Origin: Lutimonas zeaxanthinifaciens
Lineage (GTDB): Bacteria > Bacteroidota > Bacteroidia > Flavobacteriales > Flavobacteriaceae
Assembly: GCF_030503675.1 (NCBI RefSeq)
Contig: NZ_CP129964.1
Coordinates: 186,001 to 250,000 of the forward strand
DNA: 64,000 bases
Reading direction: 5' to 3'
Shown here: positions 1 to 10,435 of the stretch, one piece after another
Numbering within the stretch: the first letter of the stretch is position 1
Layout: the number at the start of each line of letters is the position of its first letter
Program-made: the position numbers and the translations under genes
The notes under the pieces: model-generated
Databases searched by the model: none
The model's input: the letters and a program-made list of their open reading frames with translations, nothing else
Told to the model about the DNA's origin: nothing

Positions 1-19
1 ATTAGACCTTAAATAAATA

Positions 20-2269
20 ATGGAAAATATATATTTTTTAATGATCATTGCCCTGGTCATTCTGGCAATCGCCGATCTTGTTGTTGGCGTAAGTAATGAT
101 GCAGTAAATTTTTTGAATTCTGCACTGGGCTCAAAAGCAGTCTCTTTCCGTACAATTATGATCGTGGCAAGCCTCGGTATTGCATTTGGAGCCATTTTCT
201 CGAGTGGTATGATGGAAGTGGCGAGAAAGGGAATATTTGTTCCGGGTGAATTTTACTTTAACGAGATCATGATCATTTTTCTGGCAGTGATGATTACCGA
301 TATCCTGTTGCTTGATTTTTTCAACACACTGGGAATGCCAACCTCGACAACCGTTTCCATAGTTTTTGAGTTACTCGGGGCGGCCGTTGCCATGGCTTTG
401 ATAAAGATTGGAGCCGATAATGGTTCTGTTGGAGACGTCCTCAATTATATCAACACTGCAAAAGCAACAGAAATAATTTTGGGAATTCTGCTCTCCGTGG
501 TTGTCGCTTTCTCAGTTGGTGCTATTGTACAGTATGTATCAAGGGTATTATTGTCATTTGATTTTGAAAGAAAAGCCAAATGGGTAGGTGCTGTTTTCGG
601 TGGATTTGCCCTGGCAGCCATTACCTATTTTATTTTTATCAAGGGCTTGAAGGGCACTGATTATTACGCAGAAATAAAACCTTTAATAGAGGGAAAAACC
701 TTAATGATCGTAGTGGTGAGTTTTGTTGTTTGGTCCCTTCTATCTTACCTTGTGGTGACTCTTTTCAAGCTGAACATCTATAAAATCATCATCATCGTTG
801 GAACTTTTGCCCTTGCATTGGCTTTTGCAGGCAATGACCTGGTAAATTTTATTGGAGTTCCGATAGCGGCCTGGCAATCATATGAGGCATGGAATGCCTC
901 CGGCATTCCGGCTTCTGAGTTCAGTATGGATGTTTTGAGTAAAAAAGTACCAACGCCCACTATGTTTTTAGTTGGAGCAGGATTGATCATGGTTCTTACG
1001 CTATGGTTATCAAGCAAGGCTAAAACGGTGGTTAAGACTTCTATTGATCTTTCAAGCCAGGAAGACACTAAAGAACGGTTTGAGCCTCATTTTATGTCGA
1101 GAAACCTGGTGAAGTTTACCTTGATGGTCACAGAATATATGAATACCATAATTCCCGACCCTTTACAAAGGAAAATTGAAAGTCAGTTTAAGAAACCTGT
1201 TATAAAGCTGGCTAAGGATAAAAAACACGAGTTACCTGCCTTTGATATGGTAAGAGCAGCTGTGAATTTAATGGTAGCGAGCGTATTGATCTCAATTGCG
1301 ACATCAATGAAATTACCTTTGTCTACTACGTATGTCACTTTTATGGTTGCGATGGGTACGTCTTTGGCTGACAGGGCCTGGGGAAGTGAAAGTGCGGTTT
1401 ACAGAGTTGCTGGTGTATTGAACGTAATCGGTGGTTGGTTCTTTACAGCTATATCGGCATTTATTGCAGCTGGAACAGTGGCTTATTTGATACATTTAGG
1501 AGGAGCAACAATGATTGCTGTATTGCTGTTGCTGGCTGTATTGCTTTTGTTAAGAAATTATATTAAACATATCCGGGCATCCAGAGAAATCAGGACAGAA
1601 GATAGTTTGAGTAAGGCTGAGAGCAGTTCAATACAAGGTGTAATTGAGGAAAGTGCTGATAATATATCAAAAGCCCTGAAAAGGGTAGGAAAGATCAATT
1701 CTACAACGATCAAAGGGTTGATCAATCAGGATATAAATGAGCTTAACAAAGCAAAAAAATCCGTTGTAAAGCTGGAAAATGAGATTGAAGACCTGCAAAA
1801 TGATATTTTTTACTTTATAAAGGACCTGGACGATTCTTACCTGGGTGCAAGTAAGTTTTACATTGATGTGATCGGAAGTTTACAGGACGTGGCTCAATCT
1901 TCCAGCCTTATAGCTAAAAAAAGCCATAAACATGTGCATAATCATCATAAGGCCTTGAAGAAGAAGCAAACCGAAGAACTTCTTGCGATTAATGATAAGT
2001 TGCTCAATCTTTTTAAGGACATCAGTGAAGTTTTTGATTCGAGAAACTTTGATAAAATCGTTCCTGAGATTATTGACAGTAAGAGATCACTTTTGGAAGA
2101 GGTCAAACTTTCGATTCAAAAACAGGTGGAACGAACTCGGGAAAGTGACTCGACAAGCCCAAAAAACACGACCTTATATTTTATTATTCTATTGGAGACT
2201 AAAGATTTGATCATGGCCTGTATAAATATCCTTAATTTATATTACGAGGAGCACGATCACACTAGTTAA
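20..2269 (+). CDS. PiT-family inorganic phosphate transporter
   Basis: Inner-membrane phosphate permease of the PiT (PHO4) family, which couples phosphate uptake to a cation gradient. The paired family signatures are visible: GVSNDAVNFLNSALGS near residues 23-38 and GNDLVNFIGVPIAAW near 270-285, the inverted repeat typical of PiT. About a dozen hydrophobic segments fill residues 1-520. A charged, helical tail (about 540-749) with PhoU-like or coiled-coil character follows, making the protein longer than the roughly 500-residue E. coli PitA. The ATG at 20 is used; only 19 bases lie upstream in the window, so the promoter is not visible. It converges on a second phosphate transporter of a different family, separated by only 21 bp. 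Family call is firm; the role of the tail is inference. Confidence 0.93.
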   Translation: MENIYFLMIIALVILAIADLVVGVSNDAVNFLNSALGSKAVSFRTIMIVASLGIAFGAIFSSGMMEVARKGIFVPGEFYFNEIMIIFLAVMITDILLLDFFNTLGMPTSTTVSIVFELLGAAVAMALIKIGADNGSVGDVLNYINTAKATEIILGILLSVVVAFSVGAIVQYVSRVLLSFDFERKAKWVGAVFGGFALAAITYFIFIKGLKGTDYYAEIKPLIEGKTLMIVVVSFVVWSLLSYLVVTLFKLNIYKIIIIVGTFALALAFAGNDLVNFIGVPIAAWQSYEAWNASGIPASEFSMDVLSKKVPTPTMFLVGAGLIMVLTLWLSSKAKTVVKTSIDLSSQEDTKERFEPHFMSRNLVKFTLMVTEYMNTIIPDPLQRKIESQFKKPVIKLAKDKKHELPAFDMVRAAVNLMVASVLISIATSMKLPLSTTYVTFMVAMGTSLADRAWGSESAVYRVAGVLNVIGGWFFTAISAFIAAGTVAYLIHLGGATMIAVLLLLAVLLLLRNYIKHIRASREIRTEDSLSKAESSSIQGVIEESADNISKALKRVGKINSTTIKGLINQDINELNKAKKSVVKLENEIEDLQNDIFYFIKDLDDSYLGASKFYIDVIGSLQDVAQSSSLIAKKSHKHVHNHHKALKKKQTEELLAINDKLLNLFKDISEVFDSRNFDKIVPEIIDSKRSLLEEVKLSIQKQVERTRESDSTSPKNTTLYFIILLETKDLIMACINILNLYYEEHDHTS

Positions 2270-2290
2270 GCTGAGTAAATCAAGGAAAAA

Positions 2291-4054
2291 TTAATTCTGA
2301 ATGGGTTCAAGGATGCTGTCTTTTTCTGCATAAAGCAATTGACCAACTTCAATTAGTTTTTGGATCATTTCATTAACATTGTCATGGTCATTTACCAGAG
2401 AAGAAGCCATGTTGGTTGTGATCAGATTTTTTCTTATCAGATTATTGATACTCTTGTTTTCCATTTTGGACTTCTCTTTTGACTTATTCTTTAAAGTAAC
2501 AAGTTTGTCATAGTGCTCTTGTCTGCTTTCATCCGTTTTGAATATATAAATGGCTCTTAAGACTTTTACAACTCTTCTTCGGAATTTATTGTACTCTTTT
2601 TTTATATATACGTTATCAGAATAGGTATAAATGGCAATATTCCTTCTTAGTTCTTTTACGTCTCTTATGATCTCCACCATCTTTCTGTTTGCAATTTTTA
2701 TTTCAGAAATTCTTTGATGCTGTTCTTTGCTCAATTCAAGTTCAGATTGAGCCAAGGTGGCAAATTCAAGGATTTTCCCATAAATTGTCTTCACTTTATG
2801 CATGTACAGGTTCCTAATATCAATTTCGATTTCTCGTTCGGATTTTTTGATAAGATCCTTTGATCTCAAAGTTGATAATATATCTGATCGATGAATATTC
2901 AAGGAATGAGTTACAATTTCAAAAATGGCGTTTTCAAACAAATATTTTGTTTCGGACTCCAGGGAGGAAATTGCAGTCGTAGCAAATTCAAGGGTAGAGC
3001 TATTCAAATATTTTGGCTCATCAATATCTTTTTCCCCGGATTCCTTTACAATTTTGATCAGCAAAGTTTCCAGTTTTTTAATAAACGGAATCATGATCAG
3101 TACACCAATGACGTTAAAGATGGTATGAAACAGGGCGAGCTTCAATGTATAGTCAGTATTGGCTATTCCAACAACTTCTGAAAGTTTGTTGACCAGGTTC
3201 GCTAAAGGGTAGATACAGGCCAGTGCCACAAGTCCGGTTACAAGATTAAAAACGAGATGTGCCAAGGCCAGTCTCTTACCTGCGACATTTGTTCCGACGG
3301 ATCCAATCAGGGCGGTTATGGTTGTACCAATATTTGTTCCTATCGCCAGGGCCAGAGCGTTTTCATACTCAATTTGCCCTGCGGATAATGCAGTCAGAAT
3401 CAAAGCAAGTGAAGCACTGCTCGATTGAAGGATTGTGGTAATAAATATCCCTATGCCTGTATAAATGATTACGCCCAAAAACCCCGGGACAGCATAAACC
3501 GTCAGGTCAAAATACTGGCTAAATACGTCAAAGCCTTCTTTCATGTAATGTATCCCAAGAAAGAAGAATCCCAATCCAGTTAAAACATTTCCAATCCCCT
3601 TTAAAGTCTTCTTTTTTTGGAAGGAAAAGATGATTCCAAAAATCAGCATAGGCATTGCCAATACTGAAATTTTAATTTTTAATCCAAATCCTGCAACCAG
3701 CCAGGCTGTGGCAGTGGTACCAATATTGGCACCGAAAATCAATCCTATACCTCCGGCAAGGCTTATTAGCCCAGCACTAATAAATGAGATCGTAATTACA
3801 GAAACTAAGGAACTGGATTGAATGAATGCAGTTACAATTGCACCAAGCGAGATACTTTTGTAAAGCTTATCGGTCATTTTTTTAAGGATCAATTTTAAGG
3901 GCCCTTTTGTAAACACCTTAAAACCTTCTTCGAGGGTAATCATACCAAATAGAAGAATTGATACTCCGGCGGCAATTGTCTTAAAATTAGGATTTAAAAA
4001 CAATAAAACTGCCAAAAGTACAAGAACAATCAAAAAGATCCACCGTTTGATCAT
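2291..4054 (-). CDS. Na/Pi cotransporter family protein (NptA-like) with PhoU-like tail
   Basis: Sodium-dependent phosphate cotransporter of the NptA/SLC34-like family. Two copies of the QSSS signature (QSSSLVSVIT and, in the second half, QSSSASLALIL) mark the inverted repeat of the transport core, with hydrophobic segments over about residues 1-340. The C-terminal 230 residues are helical and charged, resembling the PhoU domain fused to many bacterial members. The reading frame is open to 4093, but ATG 4054 (MIKRWIFLIVL) places a hydrophobic segment right at the N-terminus and is the more natural start. It faces the PiT gene tail to tail. Either protein may also work as an exporter under excess phosphate; the sequence does not decide this. 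Confidence 0.92.
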   Translation of the reverse strand: MIKRWIFLIVLVLLAVLLFLNPNFKTIAAGVSILLFGMITLEEGFKVFTKGPLKLILKKMTDKLYKSISLGAIVTAFIQSSSLVSVITISFISAGLISLAGGIGLIFGANIGTTATAWLVAGFGLKIKISVLAMPMLIFGIIFSFQKKKTLKGIGNVLTGLGFFFLGIHYMKEGFDVFSQYFDLTVYAVPGFLGVIIYTGIGIFITTILQSSSASLALILTALSAGQIEYENALALAIGTNIGTTITALIGSVGTNVAGKRLALAHLVFNLVTGLVALACIYPLANLVNKLSEVVGIANTDYTLKLALFHTIFNVIGVLIMIPFIKKLETLLIKIVKESGEKDIDEPKYLNSSTLEFATTAISSLESETKYLFENAIFEIVTHSLNIHRSDILSTLRSKDLIKKSEREIEIDIRNLYMHKVKTIYGKILEFATLAQSELELSKEQHQRISEIKIANRKMVEIIRDVKELRRNIAIYTYSDNVYIKKEYNKFRRRVVKVLRAIYIFKTDESRQEHYDKLVTLKNKSKEKSKMENKSINNLIRKNLITTNMASSLVNDHDNVNEMIQKLIEVGQLLYAEKDSILEPIQN

Positions 4055-4213
4055 AAAATGTAAATTATATATAAACTTACTAATTAGGACCAAACTTTAC
4101 AACCTTACTCGAGTTTAAGTTAACCTAAGATTTACTTATTGATTATAATTCGTTAACAATGGATTAACATTTAAGTGATTTCTAATAATTTTCTTTGTAG
4201 AAATTATTTTTCT

Positions 4214-4573
4214 ATGAAAAATTTACTTTTGATATTTTTACTTTTAACCGGTTTAGGGGCATTTGCCCAGGGTGTTGTTGTCGATGGAAATGTACTTGAT
4301 GGTGAATTTAATAACGAGCCGTTGGCTTTTGCCAATATCAAGGTGAAAGGACTGGATATTAGCACTGAAACCTCAATTTCAGGGAAATTTGAGCTTCGAT
4401 TACTTGAAGGAAATTACGATCTTATTGTAGAGTTTATTGGCTATGAACCTGTTGAAATAAGAAATCTTGAGGTTTCAAGGGAAAAGGTGAGTCTGAAGCC
4501 CATTATCCTTTCTTCATATCAACCTGAATATGATCTGGCATCTGCATCCAAAGGGATCCCGTCGGGTGAATAG
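4214..4573 (+). CDS. Small exported carboxypeptidase-regulatory-like domain protein
   Basis: A 119-residue protein with a signal peptide (MKNLLLIFLLLTGLGAFAQ) followed by a single CarboxypepD_reg-like beta-sandwich, the module seen at the N-terminus of Bacteroidetes TonB-dependent receptors. The segments FANIKVKG, SGKFELRL and VEFIGYEPVEI match the repeating pattern of that fold. Here it stands alone, with no plug or barrel, so it is not a receptor. The start is taken at ATG 4214, since the upstream in-frame extension adds residues before the signal peptide. It ends shortly before a bidirectional terminator shared with nrdA. Function unknown; likely periplasmic or outer-membrane associated. 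Confidence 0.8.
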   Translation: MKNLLLIFLLLTGLGAFAQGVVVDGNVLDGEFNNEPLAFANIKVKGLDISTETSISGKFELRLLEGNYDLIVEFIGYEPVEIRNLEVSREKVSLKPIILSSYQPEYDLASASKGIPSGE

Positions 4574-4612
4574 GTAGCAATGATTTTAAGATTAAATCTG
4601 AAAAAAATAAAA

Positions 4613-4648
4613 TAAAAAAAGGAATCTGACAAGATTCCTTTTTTTATT
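4613..4648. terminator. Bidirectional intrinsic terminator
   Basis: A-tract, GGAATC, short loop, GATTCC and T-tract form a symmetric hairpin between the converging gene at 4214-4573 and nrdA. It can serve both strands. Confidence 0.85.
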
Positions 4649-4651
4649 TGA

Positions 4652-7054
4652 TTACGATCCGCACATAAGGCAGTCATCAGGATTTTCTCTTGATTTGATG
4701 ATCATCTCCTTTAGTTCGTCTCCGGTCAATGGTTTTTCCTCTACGGCACCGGCTGGAAGCTTCTCTTCATTCTTTTTGGAAACGGTAAATTGAATGGCAT
4801 TCACAGCAGATTTCGTTCTTAGATAATACATTCCCGTCTTAAGACCTGATTTCCAAGCATAAAAATGCATTGAAGTCAGTTTAGAATAATCAGGGTCCTG
4901 CATAAATAAATTTAAGGATTGAGACTGGTCTATAAAATATCCTCTGTGTCTAGCCATGTCAATGATATCTTTCATACTCATTTCCCAAACGGTCTTGTAA
5001 AGATCTTTAAGGTCCTGAGGTATGGTTTCGATATGCTGAATAGATCCGTTAGCCCTCATAATTTCTTCCTTCATATCATTATCCCAAAGGTCTAGTTTAA
5101 CGAGGTCTTCAAGAAGGTGCTTGTTCACTACGATAAACTCCCCTGACAGTACTCTCCTTGTGTAAATATTTGAAGTATAAGGTTCAAAAGCCTCATTGTT
5201 ACCTAGTATCTGTGAGGTTGATGCTGTAGGCATTGGAGCTACCAGAAGTGAATTTCTTACTCCATGTTCCAGGATACTTTTTCTCAGTTTCTTCCAGTCC
5301 CATCTTCCGCTCAGGTCATCTTCACTGATGTTCCACATGTTAAATTGAAATTCACCTTGAGATATTGGAGAGCCTTTGTAAGTGGAATAAGGTTCTTTTG
5401 CTTTTGCCAGTTCCATAGAAGCAGTCAATGCCGCAAAGTAGATGGTCTCAAATATCTCCTGATTCAATTTTTTAGCTTCTTCACAGGTAAAAGGCATTCT
5501 CAACATGATAAAAGCGTCTGCCAGGCCTTGAATACCAATTCCCACCGGCCTGTGTCTCATATTTGAGTTTTCGGCTTCAGGAACGGGATAAAAATTCTGA
5601 TCGATTACAGTATCAAGATTTTTTGTGATCTTCTTGGTTACTTTGAACAGCTTTTTATGATCAAAGAATTTTTCACCCTCGGCATTTTCTGTAACGAACA
5701 TTGGAATTGCTATTGATGCAAGATTACATACGGCAACTTCATCCGGAGCCGTATATTCCATAATCTCCGTACAAAGATTGGAAGAACGGATCGTACCCAG
5801 ATTTTTGTGATTTGATTTTCTGTTTACGGCATCTTTATAAAGCATATACGGGTTCCCGGTCTCAATTTGAGCCTCAAGGATTTTCTCCCATAATTCCCTT
5901 GCTTTTATTGTTTTACGCCCTTTACCTACTTTTTCATAGCCCGTATAAAGCTTTTCAAACTCGTCTCCATAAGTATCATATAGGTGAGGACATTCATTAG
6001 GACACATTAAGGTCCATTCTCCATCTTCTTCAACTCTTTTCATGAATAGATCAGGCATCCACATGGCGTAGAACAGGTCTCTAGCTCTCATCTCTTCCTT
6101 TCCATGGTTCTTTTTCAGATCGAGAAACTGAAATATGTCAGCGTGCCAAGGTTCAATATAAACTGCAAAGGAACCTTTCCGTTTCCCGCCTCCCTGATCA
6201 ACATATCTCGCCGTATCATTGAAAACTCTTAACATAGGAACAATTCCATTTGAAGTACCATTTGTACCCCGTATATACGAACCTGTTGCTCTTACATTAT
6301 GAATAGAAAGGCCTATTCCACCGGCAGATTGCGATATTTTGGCGGTTTGCCTCAAGGTATCATAGATCCCGTCAATACTGTCTTCCTGCATTTGAAGAAG
6401 GAAACAAGATGACATCTGTGGTTTGGGTGTACCCGCGTTGAAAAGGGTAGGTGTAGCGTGAGTAAAAAAACGTTTACTCATTAATTCATAGGTTTCAATG
6501 GCTGCATCAAGGTCTTCTTTGTGAATTCCGACGGATACCCTCATCAGCATATGCTGAGGCCTTTCAACAATCTGACCGTTTATTTTAAGTAAATAGGATC
6601 GTTCAAGCGTTTTAAAACCAAAAAAGTCATATCCAAAATCTCGGTTATAAATTATCGTAGAATCAAGCTTATCTGCATTTTTTTCAATAATCTCATAAAC
6701 ATCTTCAGCGATCATTGAAGCTTTTTTACCTGTCCTTGGATTCACGTATTCATGGAGGTCCTTCATGGTTTCACTGAAGGATTTCTTGGTGTTCTTGTGC
6801 AGGTTAGACACAGCAATTCGTGCAGCGACCTTTGCGAAATCCGGATGCGTAGTGGTTAAAGTGGCAGCAATCTCAGCTGCAAGGTTATCTAATTCAGAAG
6901 TGGTTACCCCGTCATAAATTCCTTCTATCACCCTCATCGAAATTTTGATCGGATCCACCAGATCATTTAATCCATAGCATAATTTTCTAACTCTTGCGGT
7001 AATTTTATCGAACATTACCGGTTCTCTTTTGCCGTCTCTTTTTACTACATACAT
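4652..7054 (-). CDS. nrdA: Ribonucleoside-diphosphate reductase, alpha subunit (class I)
   Basis: Large subunit of aerobic ribonucleotide reductase, which reduces ribonucleoside diphosphates to deoxy forms together with the beta subunit encoded just upstream. Residues 1-90 are an ATP-cone allosteric domain ([18 protein letters not shown]). The barrel carries SSCFLL (one cysteine of the active-site redox pair) and NLCTEI (the Asn, radical Cys and Glu of the active site). The C-terminus ends CLMCGS, the mobile CxxC that is re-reduced by thioredoxin. At 800 residues it has full family length. The order is nrdB-nrdA with a 255-bp gap, so nrdA may have its own leader or promoter. The ATG at 7054 is well placed. 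Confidence 0.97.
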   Translation of the reverse strand: MYVVKRDGKREPVMFDKITARVRKLCYGLNDLVDPIKISMRVIEGIYDGVTTSELDNLAAEIAATLTTTHPDFAKVAARIAVSNLHKNTKKSFSETMKDLHEYVNPRTGKKASMIAEDVYEIIEKNADKLDSTIIYNRDFGYDFFGFKTLERSYLLKINGQIVERPQHMLMRVSVGIHKEDLDAAIETYELMSKRFFTHATPTLFNAGTPKPQMSSCFLLQMQEDSIDGIYDTLRQTAKISQSAGGIGLSIHNVRATGSYIRGTNGTSNGIVPMLRVFNDTARYVDQGGGKRKGSFAVYIEPWHADIFQFLDLKKNHGKEEMRARDLFYAMWMPDLFMKRVEEDGEWTLMCPNECPHLYDTYGDEFEKLYTGYEKVGKGRKTIKARELWEKILEAQIETGNPYMLYKDAVNRKSNHKNLGTIRSSNLCTEIMEYTAPDEVAVCNLASIAIPMFVTENAEGEKFFDHKKLFKVTKKITKNLDTVIDQNFYPVPEAENSNMRHRPVGIGIQGLADAFIMLRMPFTCEEAKKLNQEIFETIYFAALTASMELAKAKEPYSTYKGSPISQGEFQFNMWNISEDDLSGRWDWKKLRKSILEHGVRNSLLVAPMPTASTSQILGNNEAFEPYTSNIYTRRVLSGEFIVVNKHLLEDLVKLDLWDNDMKEEIMRANGSIQHIETIPQDLKDLYKTVWEMSMKDIIDMARHRGYFIDQSQSLNLFMQDPDYSKLTSMHFYAWKSGLKTGMYYLRTKSAVNAIQFTVSKKNEEKLPAGAVEEKPLTGDELKEMIIKSRENPDDCLMCGS

Positions 7055-7087
7055 TGACTTATTATGTTTAATTTAAGGTTAGTTATT

Positions 7088-7106
7088 CTCATGCCTTAGT
7101 CATGAG
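7088..7106 (-). promoter_or_regulatory. Small hairpin in the nrdA leader
   Basis: CTCATG, a 7-nt loop and CATGAG form a 6-bp inverted repeat about 34 nt upstream of the nrdA start. It has no T-tract, so it is not a terminator. It could be an operator or a leader structure; no NrdR box was recognised near it. Weak evidence. Confidence 0.25.
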
Positions 7107-7309
7107 CCCACATTACTCGTTAAAAAATTGCAACACCTGAAAGCGGTATTACAATGAAATTGAATAGATTTTTATCACTTCTAAAATAATGCAATCAGAA
7201 ATCCATTCGGGAAACTCTTTAAGATATTGTTAACAATCCGTCGTTAATAATGTTGTAATAACCTAATAAACAACAAATTACTTATAAAAAATCCTAAAGA
7301 AATGATTGA

Positions 7310-8281
7310 TTAAAAATCGGCATCGAACGAAATGCTACCCGTTCCACCTGATTTCACACCTGCCTTTTGATATTCAGAAACTCTTTTCTCAAAGAAATTG
7401 GTTTTCCCTTCCAAAGAGATCATTTCCATAAAATCAAAAGGATTTGTAGCGTTGTATACTTTCTCACAGCCGTATTCAAGCAATAATCTGTCAGTCACAA
7501 ATTCCAGATATTGAGTCATTAGATTTGCATTCATTCCTATCAAGCTAACGGGAAGAGATTCAGTAATGAATTCGCGCTCAATGTTCAGCGCATCAACCAA
7601 AATCTCGGTAATTCTTTCTTTCGGAACTTTGTTTACAATGTGATTCTGGTGGAGATACACGGCAAAATCGGCATGCAGTCCTTCGTCTCTGTTAATTAAC
7701 TCATTCGAAAAGGTCAAGCCTGGTAAAAGACCTCTTTTTTTCATCCAGAAAATAGAACAGAAACTTCCCGAAAAGAAAATACCCTCAACAGCAGAAAATG
7801 CAATTAAGCGTTCAGCGAAACTGTCACTTTCTACCCATCTTAGCGCCCATTCTGCTTTCTTTTTGATTGCCGGAAAAATTTCAATGGCTTTAAAAAGTTC
7901 ATTTTTTTCCTTTTCATTCTTTATGTAAGTATCAATCAACAAGGAATAAACTTCAGAATGAATATTTTCCATCATTAGTTGGAACCCATAAAAGAATTTG
8001 GCTTCGGTATACTGAACTTCACTAACAAAATTTTCTGCAAGGTTTTCATTTACAATACCATCTGAAGCTGCAAAAAAGGCAAGAATATGCTTGATAAAGT
8101 ATTTTTCGTCGCTATTCAGTTTGTTTTCCCAATCAATTACGTCTTGTTCAAGGTCTATTTCTTCTGCAGTCCAAAAGGAAGCTTCCTGTTTTTTATACCA
8201 GTCCCAGATATCGTTATGCTGAATTGGAAAAATAACGAATCGGTCTTTGTTTGGACGTAGAATAGGCTCAATATTTGACAT
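7310..8281 (-). CDS. nrdB: Ribonucleoside-diphosphate reductase, beta subunit (class I, tyrosyl radical type)
   Basis: Small subunit that holds the di-iron/tyrosyl-radical cofactor for NrdA. Metal ligands are recognisable by comparison with mouse R2: Asp43 in EEID, Glu105 and His108 in ENIHSE, the Glu of VEGIFFSG, and the Glu/His pair of RDEGLHADF. Tyr112 in HSEVYSLL sits at the radical tyrosine position, which points to an ordinary tyrosyl-radical enzyme rather than the Tyr-less (class Ic-type) subunits. 323 residues, normal length. It lies upstream of nrdA on the same strand, the usual Bacteroidetes arrangement. Confidence 0.97.
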   Translation of the reverse strand: MSNIEPILRPNKDRFVIFPIQHNDIWDWYKKQEASFWTAEEIDLEQDVIDWENKLNSDEKYFIKHILAFFAASDGIVNENLAENFVSEVQYTEAKFFYGFQLMMENIHSEVYSLLIDTYIKNEKEKNELFKAIEIFPAIKKKAEWALRWVESDSFAERLIAFSAVEGIFFSGSFCSIFWMKKRGLLPGLTFSNELINRDEGLHADFAVYLHQNHIVNKVPKERITEILVDALNIEREFITESLPVSLIGMNANLMTQYLEFVTDRLLLEYGCEKVYNATNPFDFMEMISLEGKTNFFEKRVSEYQKAGVKSGGTGSISFDADF

Positions 8282-8439
8282 AATGGATGTGTTGTTAATT
8301 GAAAATTAATAAATACTTGGGAAATTTGTGAAGCAAAGATTCCACATTTTGCTCGAAAATAAAATCTTAGTTATTCACATTGCGTTGAAAGTTTTTAACA
8401 CGCCGGTTAAAAAGTATTTTTGGTTGACAAAATTCATCT

Positions 8440-9327
8440 CTATTGACCAAAGCTAAGAACTTGATAATCAGAAATAACTATTTTATTTTCAATGGGTTCA
8501 ATTGAAGTTAATTTCATTTGTCCCTTTTGATTTGAATTCGAATCATGAAAAAACATCTCCATCATCAGGCCATGAGCCTCTTCAGGAATCTCATTGAAGG
8601 TATTCCCTCCCAGCGATTTACTCAAATTTAAGAACATATTTTTCTGATAAAGGGATAGCTCTTTAGTTACCCAAAAGGAAATCTTGTTGGTTTCATTCTG
8701 TGATTCGAATTCCTCGCACAAATACCCTAAAATTGTTTTGGTCTTTCCAGTCGATTTAATAGATTCGAATTCAGTCTCTGTTTTTTCAGCCTGATTTTCT
8801 TTTTCAGAAACATCTTTGATTTTTTCCATAGAAATCATCTGAGCCATTTTTTGCTCCTCCATTATCATAATCATGGCCTGATTCTTATCATCCAGAATGG
8901 CTAAAACAGAGGTTGGCACTTCCCCTTTACTCGGGTCATTGCTGCTCAAGACTTTTGTTGCCATATAACTTTCTTTTGATGGAAACCACATCTCATAGTT
9001 GACTTCTGAAGTTTTACCGTTTTCTTCGATGGTCATCAAATAGTTCACTTTTGTATCAAATAAGTAGCTGTCTTCAACAGTCACACTTCCTGAAGAGGCT
9101 CCCATCATGTTTTGTAACTGCTGTTCATAATCAGATTGTATCTCCTGATCTTCTGCCATGACACTATCCAAAGTCTGTTCAGATTCCTCCTGGGCTCTTT
9201 CTTCAATCACCTCCTCCGTAGCGTCCTGGACCCGTTTTTTTAATTTCTTAAGTAGTTGAGCTTGAAGTGAATTTGCAGTTAATGTGCTAATAAACAAGAA
9301 TATAAATATAATCTTAAGATGTCTCAT
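8440..9327 (-). CDS. Exported DUF4412-type protein
   Basis: A 295-residue protein with a signal peptide (residues 1-23, ending SLQAQ), a charged, helical, Glu/Gln-rich segment (about 25-70) and a beta-rich domain. The domain includes NYLMTIEENGK, YEMWF and a Met-rich stretch (MIMIMEEQKMAQMISM), followed by GYLCEEFE. This layout fits the DUF4412 family of periplasmic Bacteroidetes proteins, whose biochemical function is not known. It is a single gene; the gap on its 5' side holds a terminator that faces the hydrolase gene. Family assignment is from memory of the pattern and moderately sure. Confidence 0.75.
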   Translation of the reverse strand: MRHLKIIFIFLFISTLTANSLQAQLLKKLKKRVQDATEEVIEERAQEESEQTLDSVMAEDQEIQSDYEQQLQNMMGASSGSVTVEDSYLFDTKVNYLMTIEENGKTSEVNYEMWFPSKESYMATKVLSSNDPSKGEVPTSVLAILDDKNQAMIMIMEEQKMAQMISMEKIKDVSEKENQAEKTETEFESIKSTGKTKTILGYLCEEFESQNETNKISFWVTKELSLYQKNMFLNLSKSLGGNTFNEIPEEAHGLMMEMFFHDSNSNQKGQMKLTSIEPIENKIVISDYQVLSFGQ

Positions 9328-9390
9328 GGTGAAGGGTTTTGGGGGTTAAAATCTTCACATAAAGTTACAAAAACGATGAATAAAAGAATC

Positions 9391-9422
9391 AAAAAAGGGT
9401 CCAAACTTAGGACCCTTTTTTT
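9391..9422. terminator. Intrinsic terminator
   Basis: A-tract, GGGTCC, 7-nt loop, GGACCC and a T-tract make a perfect hairpin in the 253-bp gap between 9327 and 9581. In the minus-strand sense it ends the hydrolase/nuclease transcripts; the symmetric tracts would also work on the plus strand. The rest of the gap (9423-9580) shows no gene. Confidence 0.8.
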
Positions 9423-9580
9423 AGTATCTCTTTAAAGAGAGAGACCATACATCCAAAATACTCTTTCGTTGATAATTAAAAAATAATTACTAGTTGTATT
9501 TGTCTATTAGTTCATATCCACCCAAATGGTAAACATTTAATGTGATATTTTTTGAAACCCTAATCAAGGGCAAAAAGCAA

Positions 9581-10423
9581 CTAAGCCTTTAAAAAGTCAA
9601 GTGTGTTCTTGACAACAAGAGATAAATGTTCAGGTAATTGTGTGTTTCGCCATGGATGACTACTTCCAAAAGTATGGTTCGCTCCCGATATTATTTCTAA
9701 GCTGCTATTAGGCGACCAGGAATTGAGATTCATGGCTTCCTTTATTGGAACCGTTTCATCCTTATCCCCGTGAAGAATCAAATAAGGGATTTCCAAATTT
9801 GAAACAGCGGTTTGAATCTTAAGTTTCCCTTCGTTTTCCTTAAACGTATCGTAAAACTGAATGTAGTGAGGCATCTGTTGCTTTGTTCTGGAATTTGTTA
9901 TATACGCTACCCCGTTTTTTTTCCAAAGCTCCAACTGCTCCCCATCAGGAAATCTGCTACCGAAATCTGAAACTCCTGCCCAGCTGATTATTTTTTTGAT
10001 TCGCTTGTCTGAAGCCCCCTTAAGGGTAACAATTCCCCCGCCACGAGAATGTCCGATAACGGATATTGTATTTTGGTTCCTCTCAGTTCTAAATTTAGCA
10101 TCTGAATGGATCCATGAAAGGACAGTATCCAGATCATCCAATTCAATCAAAAAATTGTTTTGTCCAAAAGCTTCAAGGTCAGGAAAGTCTATAGGCTGAT
10201 CAACGGTTCCCCCGTTGTGGGAAAAATTCATTTTTACAAAAAAGAAATTGTTTTTTGCAAATTCCTCTGCAACCAGGTCCCAGGCACCCCAATCTTTATA
10301 ACCCTTGTATCCATGGCAGAAAATAACAACTTCTTTATTGATATGATTCTCTTTATAAAATAAATCCATTAAAATAGGCCTGTTATGCCTTCCTTCGAGA
10401 ATCAGATTTTTTACTTTTTTCAT
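9581..10423 (-). CDS. Alpha/beta hydrolase (dienelactone hydrolase/esterase-like)
   Basis: Cytoplasmic alpha/beta hydrolase. The nucleophile elbow is GHSRGG with Ser126. The oxyanion-side HGYKGYKDWG lies near residues 38-47. The acid and histidine of the triad fit HGDKDETVP and GANHTFG near the C-terminus. There is no signal peptide. ATG 10423 is preferred over the in-frame GTG at 10426. The substrate cannot be deduced. The gene begins 12 bp downstream of the AddB-like gene's stop and is probably co-transcribed with it. Confidence 0.88.
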   Translation of the reverse strand: MKKVKNLILEGRHNRPILMDLFYKENHINKEVVIFCHGYKGYKDWGAWDLVAEEFAKNNFFFVKMNFSHNGGTVDQPIDFPDLEAFGQNNFLIELDDLDTVLSWIHSDAKFRTERNQNTISVIGHSRGGGIVTLKGASDKRIKKIISWAGVSDFGSRFPDGEQLELWKKNGVAYITNSRTKQQMPHYIQFYDTFKENEGKLKIQTAVSNLEIPYLILHGDKDETVPIKEAMNLNSWSPNSSLEIISGANHTFGSSHPWRNTQLPEHLSLVVKNTLDFLKA

Positions 10424-10435
10424 CACATCGAATTT

